This document shows positions 20,476 to 26,372 of a DNA stretch of 26,372 nucleotides, piece by piece. The first letter of the stretch is position 1; every line of letters begins with the position of its first letter. The position numbers and the translations under genes were made by a program. Under the pieces are notes generated by a model, which was not told the origin of the DNA, did not search any database, and saw only the letters and a list, made by a program, of their open reading frames with translations. The DNA lies in IMG/VR virus record IMGVR_UViG_3300001419_002840, positions 1-26,372 of that record. One strand, given 5' to 3'. The DNA is from a virus.

Positions 20476-21677
20476 TGGGATTCTTCCAACCATCAACATG
20501 GACGACCAAAAAGAAGACGCGGGCGCTCCCTCGCTGCGGCCAGTGCGGGCTGGCCAAGCAGTGCATCTCCCCGCGGATGCAGCCGTACGGAGAGGGGCGT
20601 CGTGGCATCCTCATCGTTGGCGAAGCGCCGGGTGAGACGGAAGATAGGCAGGGGCGTCCGTTCATAGGCAACGCAGGGCGTCTTCTACGTAGCGTAGCCA
20701 AGAACGCACACCTGAACCTCGACCGGGACTGCTGGCTTACGAACGCGGTGATCTGTAGACCACCGAAGAACACCATCGACGATATGTATATAGAGGCGTG
20801 CCGTCCTAACCTTATCAAGACCATCAAGCGGCTACAGCCACGCGTCGTCGTACTGCTCGGCCTGTCCGCGATCAAGTCGCTGATCGGCACAGAGTGGGGC
20901 CGCGACATCGGGCCCATGAGTCGGTGGGCGGGCTGGTCGATACCGAGCCGGGCCGCAAACGCATGGGTATGTCCATCCTACCATCCGTCCTATCTAATGA
21001 GGTCGAACGAGGACCTTGTACTGATGCAGAAAGCGGAGGGCGACTTGGCGAACGCCGTGTCGTTAGCGTCGGGACAAGCCCCACCCATTCTCAAACTCGA
21101 GGAGCTGCAGCGAAGTGTAGAGGTCATCGAGGACCCCCAACGCGCGCTCGTCCGTATGAGAAACCTCGCCAAGCAGTCAGGGGTGTTGGCCTTTGACTAC
21201 GAGACGACGGGCCTCAAGCCGGAAAGAGCCGAGCAGCGTATTGTCTCGGTGTCGTTCTGCCTCGATGGAGCGGACACGTTCGCGTGTATGCTAAGCAAAC
21301 GCCACCACAGTGCGCTGTCTCGGATACTCAGAAACCCCAAGCTCAAGAAGGTAGCATCCAACCTCAAGTTCGAGGAGCGATGGACGCGTCACGTACTGGG
21401 GCATCCCGTGGCTAACTGGCATTGGGACACGATGCTCGCCGCTCACGTTCTCGATAACCGGTCCGGTATAACGTCGCTGAAGTTCCAAGTGTATGTTGAG
21501 TTCGGTGTACCCGACTACGAGGCGCATGTAGAGAAGCTACTGAAGGCGAAGAAGGCGAACGATATCAACCGTATAGCCGAGATACACCCACGGGACCTCC
21601 TTATCTACAACGGAATGGACTCCCTCTTGGAGTATATGCTGTGTCAAAGACAACGACTGTACATGGGCCTTGCCTGA
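20475..21677 (+). CDS. Family 4 uracil-DNA glycosylase fused to DnaQ-like 3'-5' exonuclease (400 aa)
   Basis: Two domains. Residues 1-190 are a family 4 UDG: C21-x2-C24 and C94-x14-C109 are the four iron-sulfur cysteines, VGEAPGETEDRQGRPFIGNA at about 48-67 is motif A, and CPSYHPSYL at 166-174 is the HPS motif. Residues about 225-400 are the proofreading exonuclease of family A polymerases: FDYETTGLKPE (D241, E243), NLKFEERW (with Glu where Asp is usual at the second motif) and IYNGMDSLLEYML (third motif). The natural continuation, the polymerase domain, is encoded by the next gene in another frame. An SPO1-like polymerase carries UDG, exonuclease and polymerase in one chain, so this is a split form. 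Starts at ATG 20475, overlapping the clamp stop by 1 nt. Confidence 0.9.
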   Translation: MGFFQPSTWTTKKKTRALPRCGQCGLAKQCISPRMQPYGEGRRGILIVGEAPGETEDRQGRPFIGNAGRLLRSVAKNAHLNLDRDCWLTNAVICRPPKNTIDDMYIEACRPNLIKTIKRLQPRVVVLLGLSAIKSLIGTEWGRDIGPMSRWAGWSIPSRAANAWVCPSYHPSYLMRSNEDLVLMQKAEGDLANAVSLASGQAPPILKLEELQRSVEVIEDPQRALVRMRNLAKQSGVLAFDYETTGLKPERAEQRIVSVSFCLDGADTFACMLSKRHHSALSRILRNPKLKKVASNLKFEERWTRHVLGHPVANWHWDTMLAAHVLDNRSGITSLKFQVYVEFGVPDYEAHVEKLLKAKKANDINRIAEIHPRDLLIYNGMDSLLEYMLCQRQRLYMGLA

Positions 21678-23062
21678 GTCCGTGTACCAGAAGAGGGTAT
21701 AGACTACTGCACCGCGGCGCTGTAGCCATGGCCGATATAGAGGCCAACGGCATCCACGTCGATGTACAGTACATCAACAAGGCCATCCGCCGCTCGCAGA
21801 GACGGATAGAACACAAGAAGCGCGCCCTTCAAAAGACGGACGTGTATAGACAGTGGCGTCGTACGTTCGGCTCCAGAATGAAGCTGGGCGCACGGGAGCA
21901 GATGAGCACCGTTCTGTTCGACGTCATGGGCGTGCCTGCTCCGGCGGCACGAACGGCCAGTGGCAAGGTCAAGATGGACGAGGCTGTACTGAACACCGTC
22001 GACCACCCATTCGTCCAGCAGTGGCTCGCCATCGAGAAGCTCAAGAAGGCGATGAGCACGTATCTGAAGGGCCTGCTGGTGGAAACGGTCGACGGCTACA
22101 TGCATCCGTTCTTCAACCTGCATACCACACAGACCTACAGATCATCCAGCGACTCACCGAACTTCCAGAACATCCCAGTCCGCGACCCGGTTATCGGTAA
22201 GCTCATCCGTACCGCTATCATACCTCGTCCCGGGCGATGCATCGTTGAATCGGATATCAGTGGGGCGGAGGTCCGTACCAGTAGCAATTACAATAAGGAC
22301 CCACGCCTTATCAAATACATCCTCGACCCGTCGTCGGATATGCACCGAGATATGGCGTGCGAGTGTTATATGCTAGAGCAGTCCGAAGTCACCAAGCGAA
22401 CCAGAGCGGCGGCTAAGAGCTACTTCGTATTTGCACAGTTCTACGGTGACTGGTATATCGACTGCGCTCGTCGGCTGTGGGAGGGAATACACACGGACAA
22501 ACTGACCACGGCATCTGGAGTCCCGCTGGACGTTCATCTCCGCAAGAAGGGCATCACACGGCTAGGCAGACTAGACCCGAAGGCAGAGCCGATTCCCGGC
22601 AGCATGGAAGGGCATATCCGCAAGGTCGAACGCGACTTCTGGCACAAGCGATTCCCCGTGTACCACCAATGGAAACAGGACTGGTATGATGCGTACCGCA
22701 AGCAGGGATGGTTTGAGACGCTGACGGGCTTCGTTTGCAGTGGATATATGAAGCGCAACGAGGCGGTCAACTACCCCATCCAAGGCTCGGCCTTCCACTG
22801 CCTTTTGTGGTGCCTCATTCGATTACAGAATGAGATGAAGAGACGTAAAATGGAGACGCTCGTTGTCGGCCAAATCCACGACAGTATCGTGGCGGACGTG
22901 GTGCCGTCCGAAATGGATGAGTACACAGGGCTCGTTGTTGACATCGTCACAAGACAACTACAAAAGCACTGGGACTGGATAGAGGTTCCGATGGCCATCG
23001 ATATCGAGGCGTCTGGCGTAGACAGGCCATGGGTCGAAAAGAAAGAGGTGTCCGTGGCATGA
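21641..23062 (+). CDS. Family A DNA polymerase, polymerase domain only (473 aa, GTG start)
   Basis: The replicative polymerase, lacking its own exonuclease domain. The thumb begins YRLLHRGAVAMADIEANGIH at residues 20-39. Motif A is ESDISGAEVRT with D205. Motif B is TKRTRAAAKSYFVFAQFYG at 251-269. Motif C is GQIHDSIVADV with HD at 413-414, reading HDS rather than the common HDE. Start at GTG 21641, 8 nt after TTGGAG; this site lies within the upstream gene, and the two ORFs overlap by 37 nt in different frames, so translation is probably coupled. An ATG at 21728 is in frame but would delete the conserved thumb start. Proofreading presumably comes from the UDG/exonuclease partner in trans. Confidence 0.9.
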   Translation: MSKTTTVHGPCLSPCTRRGYRLLHRGAVAMADIEANGIHVDVQYINKAIRRSQRRIEHKKRALQKTDVYRQWRRTFGSRMKLGAREQMSTVLFDVMGVPAPAARTASGKVKMDEAVLNTVDHPFVQQWLAIEKLKKAMSTYLKGLLVETVDGYMHPFFNLHTTQTYRSSSDSPNFQNIPVRDPVIGKLIRTAIIPRPGRCIVESDISGAEVRTSSNYNKDPRLIKYILDPSSDMHRDMACECYMLEQSEVTKRTRAAAKSYFVFAQFYGDWYIDCARRLWEGIHTDKLTTASGVPLDVHLRKKGITRLGRLDPKAEPIPGSMEGHIRKVERDFWHKRFPVYHQWKQDWYDAYRKQGWFETLTGFVCSGYMKRNEAVNYPIQGSAFHCLLWCLIRLQNEMKRRKMETLVVGQIHDSIVADVVPSEMDEYTGLVVDIVTRQLQKHWDWIEVPMAIDIEASGVDRPWVEKKEVSVA

Positions 23063-23940
23063 GCAAACGACTACACTCCATTCTATGGGTAGGCGGCAAA
23101 GGCCAGATGGTGGCCAAGCTGCTGCCTATCTTCAAGGCGCATCCGCACCGCATCTATGTGGAGGTGTTTGGCGGCGCTGCGTCGATGCTGCTGGCCAAAG
23201 CGCCGTCTGCCATTGAGGTCTACAATGACATGGACGGCGGGCTGGTGAACTTCTTCCGCGTGCTCGCAGACCCTCGTATGTACAAGAAGTTCCTCCGTAG
23301 AGTCCGGCTGCTGCCCAACTCGCGGGAGCTGTTCTACGACTGCGTGGCAACGTGGCAGGAGCAAGACGACCCGGTCGAAAAGGCGTGGCGGTGGTATGTC
23401 ATCGGACGGCAGTCCTTCGGAGGCCTGTTCGGGAGCTCATGGGGGTTTGGCGTCGATACCACCAGCAGGCAGATGGCTGCTGCCACGGCACGGTGGTTGG
23501 GGGCACTGGAAGGCCTGCCCGAGTTGCACGCCAGAATGCAACGAGTACAGGTCGAGCACAACGACTTCCGCAAGGTCATACCCACCTATGATACACCCAA
23601 GACCTTCTTCTACCTCGACCCGCCGTATGTTGTCGAGGAACGACGCACCGAGGACGTCTACAAGCACGAGATGACACAGGAAGACCACCAAGAACTGGTG
23701 GAGCTCCTGCTCGGTATCAAGGGGTCGGCTGTACTTTCGGGCTACGCATCCGATGTGTATAAGCCACTGGAGAAGGCGGGATGGTGTAGGCAGGACTGGA
23801 ATACAGTATGCTTCGTGGCTGGTCGCGTCCGTAACTCGAACCTACAGGGGAAGGGCGCTGCGCTGCGGGAGCAGAAACGTGTAGAGACAGTGTGGGTGTC
23901 ACCAAACCGAGGCAAGCAAGGGTTGTTCAGGGAGATGTAA
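23059..23940 (+). CDS. Third D12-class N6-adenine DNA methyltransferase (293 aa)
   Basis: Not a close paralogue of the tandem pair. The N-terminus LHSILWVGGKGQMVAKLLPI leads to YVEVFGGAASMLLAK (motif I, FGGAAS at 37-42) and the catalytic DPPY is at 187-190 (FFYLDPPYVVEERRTEDVYK). It contains SGYASDVYKPLEKAGW after the catalytic motif, as in Dam-type enzymes. AGAGGT precedes ATG 23059 and the ATG overlaps the polymerase stop in ATGA. It is placed between polymerase and clamp loader, so it may be co-expressed with replication. With three methyltransferases the phage could modify several sequence contexts; the target is unknown. Confidence 0.85.
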   Translation: MSKRLHSILWVGGKGQMVAKLLPIFKAHPHRIYVEVFGGAASMLLAKAPSAIEVYNDMDGGLVNFFRVLADPRMYKKFLRRVRLLPNSRELFYDCVATWQEQDDPVEKAWRWYVIGRQSFGGLFGSSWGFGVDTTSRQMAAATARWLGALEGLPELHARMQRVQVEHNDFRKVIPTYDTPKTFFYLDPPYVVEERRTEDVYKHEMTQEDHQELVELLLGIKGSAVLSGYASDVYKPLEKAGWCRQDWNTVCFVAGRVRNSNLQGKGAALREQKRVETVWVSPNRGKQGLFREM

Positions 23941-24846
23941 ATGGAACTGTACAAGAAACACCGACCTACCAGTATGAAGGGCATCATCGGGAACAGCGGC
24001 ACCGTGAACGCGCTTACTAACATGCTCCGGCGCGGGACGCTGCCGCATACCATTCTGTTCCATGGCCCGTCCGGCTGCGGCAAGACTACGTTGGCGAGAA
24101 TCCTGATGAAGCAGCTACAGTGCCATCCGATGGACTTCGCTGAGGTCAACGCGTCGTCCTTCCGTGGCATCGATAGCATCCGGGACGTGTCTCGGACGAT
24201 GAAGCTCGCCCCGATGGGCCCGTGCCGCGTCTGGCTCTTCGACGAGACGCACAAGTGGACGAACGACGCCCAGAACGCGGCGCTCAAGATGCTGGAGGAT
24301 ACACCAGACCACGTGTACTTCTTCCTCTGCACCACGGACCCGCAGAAGCTCATCAAGGCCATCCAGACGCGATGCTGCCAGATGCCAGTCCGTGCGCTGA
24401 CGTACAACGAGATGGAGCGCCTGGCCTGCCGCATCTGTAAGCGCGAGGAGATGGTACTTACGGATGACACGCTGGGGGATGTCATCGATGCGTCAAACGG
24501 GTCGGCACGGTCGATGCTCGTGATGCTCGACAAGCTGGCCAACGTATCCGCAGACGTACGACCAGAACTCGCCAAAGACGGCATGGTAGACGATGCGGAG
24601 GGCATCGACCTGTGCCGCGCGCTCATCGCGCGAAAGCCATGGAAGGCCGTGACGTCGATACTCCGCAACTTGTCTGCGGACCCGGAGGCCGTTCGGTGGT
24701 GCGTGCTCGGGTACGCCAGAGCAGTACTGATGAAGAAGCCAGACCACCAGGCCTACATCGTCATCCGTGCTTTCGAAGAGCCGTTCTATGAGTCGAAGGC
24801 GGCGGGACTGTTAGCCGCCTGCTTCGAAGCCATCCACGGGGATTGA
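23941..24846 (+). CDS. Clamp loader AAA+ ATPase, DnaX/RFC small subunit-like (301 aa)
   Basis: Loads the sliding clamp on primed DNA. N-terminus MELYKKHRPTSMKGIIGNSG matches the typical clamp-loader opening. Walker A is HGPSGCGKTT at residues 41-50, Walker B VWLFDETHK at 97-105, sensor 1 LCTTD at 129-133 and the SRC-like arginine-finger motif IQTRCCQ at 141-147 (TRC instead of SRC). The zinc module of bacterial DnaX is absent, so it is more like phage or archaeal small loaders. A C-terminal helical domain follows (residues about 205-301) for subunit assembly. It begins 1 nt after the third methyltransferase stop. As no second loader subunit is visible in the window, it probably works as a homo-oligomer or with a partner elsewhere. 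Confidence 0.85.
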   Translation: MELYKKHRPTSMKGIIGNSGTVNALTNMLRRGTLPHTILFHGPSGCGKTTLARILMKQLQCHPMDFAEVNASSFRGIDSIRDVSRTMKLAPMGPCRVWLFDETHKWTNDAQNAALKMLEDTPDHVYFFLCTTDPQKLIKAIQTRCCQMPVRALTYNEMERLACRICKREEMVLTDDTLGDVIDASNGSARSMLVMLDKLANVSADVRPELAKDGMVDDAEGIDLCRALIARKPWKAVTSILRNLSADPEAVRWCVLGYARAVLMKKPDHQAYIVIRAFEEPFYESKAAGLLAACFEAIHGD

Positions 24847-24900
24847 TAGCCCAAAAGGAGCGACGTCCCGCGAGAGTAGAGTACGAGGATAAGGTGCCAT

Positions 24901-25416
24901 ATGGATACAAACGAGTTTGCAAACGACAAAGCCATCGACCCATCGCAATTGGACGTGGCTGCTATTCAGCAGGCAGACCTGTTCTTCAAGTGGGCATCAC
25001 GGGCGGTCGACGCCAGAGCCGAGATGGACGCGGCCAAGATCAAGGTCGAGCTGGTGGAGGCGTCGCTCAGCATCGAATGCAGACGGCACCCAGAGGACTT
25101 CGACATCGCCAAGACCACGGAGGTCTCAATCGCCGCGGCCGTAAAGAACCACCGGAAGTACACGCGCGCTGTGGATAGATATCTGGACGCGAGGAAGGCG
25201 TCTATGATACTGGACAAGGCAGTGGAGGCGATGGAACAGCGCAAACGGATGCTGGAGATCCTCGTGACGCTCCACGGCCAGTCCTACTTTGCGGGGCCAT
25301 CGGTACCCCACAACATCGTAGAGACGTGGCGGGAGCATCAGGAGCAACAGCAGGCGCGTGTACGAGATAAGCAGGCCAATCGCGTCCGTAAGCGCAAGGC
25401 AAGAAAGGAACGATGA
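24901..25416 (+). CDS. UvsY-like recombination mediator candidate (171 aa)
   Basis: A helical, coiled-coil type protein: QADLFFKWASRAVDARAEMD, then AKIKVELVEASLSIECRRHP, then ASMILDKAVEAMEQRKRMLE and ILVTLHGQSYFAGPS, ending in a basic tail (VRDKQANRVRKRKARKER). The N-terminal QPDLFF-like and C-terminal HRKRxLExLVxLHGQSYF pattern is that of phage proteins annotated as UvsY-like, which load recombinase onto single-strand DNA bound by gp32. The gene is two short genes away from a gp32-like protein, consistent with that role. No uvsX/recA is seen in the window. The annotation is from the motif pattern and context, so moderate confidence. Preceded by a 54-nt gap. Confidence 0.6.
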   Translation: MDTNEFANDKAIDPSQLDVAAIQQADLFFKWASRAVDARAEMDAAKIKVELVEASLSIECRRHPEDFDIAKTTEVSIAAAVKNHRKYTRAVDRYLDARKASMILDKAVEAMEQRKRMLEILVTLHGQSYFAGPSVPHNIVETWREHQEQQQARVRDKQANRVRKRKARKER

Positions 25417-25417
25417 C

Positions 25418-25543
25418 ATGCCATGCATAGCTAAGATTATATATGGGGTCTGCGTGGCGCTTGGCGTCATCGTATGGATGTATATCGCGGCGCGGGCCGT
25501 GTCCCGTGCCATTATGAGGACCATCAAAGAGCGAAGGAGCTGA
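25418..25543 (+). CDS. Small single-pass membrane protein (41 aa)
   Basis: MPCIAKIIYGVCVALGVIVW is followed by MYIAARAVSRAIMRTIKERR-S. A hydrophobic segment of about 20 residues (IIYGVCVALGVIVWMYIAA) is followed by a basic C-terminus, so the C-terminus should face the cytoplasm. I chose ATG 25418 because AAAGGAA lies 7 nt upstream; a longer frame back to 25358 overlaps the UvsY-like gene. Its short length and isolation between a recombination mediator and an SSB make a structural or holin-like role possible, but nothing supports a function. The short size makes it easy to overlook. Confidence 0.55.
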   Translation: MPCIAKIIYGVCVALGVIVWMYIAARAVSRAIMRTIKERRS

Positions 25544-25547
25544 AGCG

Positions 25548-26372
25548 ATGGTGAAGAAAGGCAGAACGAAACGGAAGCGAGTCTCGCGCGAACAGGTACG
25601 CGCAAACGCCAAGCAGGGCAACAAGACGGGGCAGAACTGGGTGTCGCTGCCCGATGGCGTTCGGGAGTGGGCCCCGGAGAAGGCAGGCAGCGTGGTTATT
25701 GACGTACTCCCGTACGAGGTGACGGACACGATGCACCCGGACCGCGTCGAGCCGGGGTCCCTGTGGTACAAGCGGCTGTTCCTCGTCCACCACAACGTGG
25801 GCCCGAACAACGAGTCCGTTGTGTGCCCGACCTCCGTCGGCAAGCGATGCCCCATCTGCGAAGAGCGGACGAAGCTCAAGCAGAACTGGGAGGAGAACAA
25901 GAAGCTCATCCGTGCGTTGAACCCGCAGCGGTTTGTCGCATACAACATCGTCGACCCGGATGACGAGGACAAGGTCGCCGTGTTCATCTTCTCGACTGGC
26001 AAGTTCGCTGACGCCCTGGCGAAGGAGCTCGAAGAGGGCGACGAGGGCGACCTCTACTTCTTCGACGTCGGCAAAGACGGGCGCTCCCTCAAGGTGCGCT
26101 TCTCCGACGCCACCTTCGAGGGCCGCAAGTACGTCGAGGCCACGCGCATCGACTTCCGCAAGCGGGACGTCATGGACGAGGACGACGTGCTCTCCCGCGT
26201 CGTCAACCTCGATACCATGCTCAATGTCATGTCCTACAAGAAGCTCGCGGCGCTGTTCATGCAGCTGGATGACGACCTGGGCGACGAGCCGAACGACGAC
26301 CCGGACGACGACGACCCGGACGACGACCCGGACGACGACCCGGACGACGACCCGGACGACGACGACCCGGAC
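25548..26372 (+). CDS. Single-stranded DNA-binding protein, gp32-like (C-terminus cut by window edge)
   Basis: The frame is open from ATG 25548 to the window edge, 275 codons, with AAGGAG 8 nt upstream. The N-terminus is basic (MVKKGRTKRKRVSREQVRAN). A CPTSVGKRCPICEERTKLKQ block contains three cysteines of a zinc site as in T4 gp32, and FRKRDVMDEDDVLSRVVNLD precedes a long acidic tail of repeated D-D-P units. Acidic tails of SSBs recruit replication proteins, so this tail fits. In T4, gp32, UvsY and the replisome work together, and the UvsY-like gene is just upstream. The last residues are a 9-bp tandem repeat and may vary in length; the stop is outside the window. Confidence 0.75.
   Translation, partial: MVKKGRTKRKRVSREQVRANAKQGNKTGQNWVSLPDGVREWAPEKAGSVVIDVLPYEVTDTMHPDRVEPGSLWYKRLFLVHHNVGPNNESVVCPTSVGKRCPICEERTKLKQNWEENKKLIRALNPQRFVAYNIVDPDDEDKVAVFIFSTGKFADALAKELEEGDEGDLYFFDVGKDGRSLKVRFSDATFEGRKYVEATRIDFRKRDVMDEDDVLSRVVNLDTMLNVMSYKKLAALFMQLDDDLGDEPNDDPDDDDPDDDPDDDPDDDPDDDDPD
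26295..26372. repeat. Tandem 9-bp repeat (GACGACCCG) in the SSB acidic tail
   Basis: Units of GACGACCCG, occasionally with one or two extra GAC codons, run to the window edge and encode D-D-P repeats. The array could expand or contract by slippage in frame. Confidence 0.85.

Overview
The window reads as part of the genome of a tailed double-stranded DNA phage (Caudoviricetes-type): portal, large and small terminase and a nearly complete set of replication genes, packed tightly with strong AAGGAG-type ribosome binding sites and many ATGA or TGATG overlaps. The DNA is GC-rich (about 60% by eye). I see no integrase, repressor, rRNA or complete canonical tRNA, and the sequence alone does not name the host. 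The outermost gene at each end (portal on the left, single-strand DNA binding protein on the right) runs off the window.

Layout. Positions 1-4666 on the minus strand form a packaging and head module: small terminase, a 74-residue ORF, large terminase, two small proteins sharing a poly-glycine module, then the portal. Positions 4667-5230 are a non-coding divergent region with candidate promoters for both directions. From 5231 everything is on the plus strand. Positions 5231-7655 hold small unrecognised genes, four of which are preceded by structured RNA leaders. Positions 7652-8735 hold two HARE-HTH-type proteins and end at a strong terminator. Positions 8821-11886 encode a MoxR-like AAA+ ATPase, a partner of unknown function and a metallopeptidase-like/VWA protein. 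Positions 12023-26372 are the replication module: sigma-like protein, SNF2 helicase, ribbon-helix-helix protein, primase, lambda O-like initiator with iterons inside its gene, DnaB-like helicase, two tandem adenine methylases, DUF1937 protein, sliding clamp, uracil-DNA glycosylase/exonuclease fusion, family A polymerase, third methylase, clamp loader, UvsY-like protein, small membrane protein and a gp32-like single-strand DNA binding protein.

How the genes fit together. The phage appears to carry its own initiator, helicase, primase, polymerase, clamp, clamp loader and single-strand binding protein, so replication is probably largely independent of the host replisome. The initiator gene contains 24-bp iterons with internal inverted repeats beside an A/purine-rich stretch, the architecture of the lambda origin. 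The canonical exonuclease-polymerase chain is split in two, with a family 4 uracil-DNA glycosylase fused to the exonuclease half.

The most unusual signal is at 5150-6741. Two leaders are tRNA acceptor/T-arm mimics with a perfect B-box-like T-loop. Two others fold exactly like type II hammerhead ribozymes, with a different but fully paired stem III in each copy and the same U-to-C change at core position 4. These may process or stabilise a polycistronic early mRNA. That function is inference; the sequences and pairings are visible directly.
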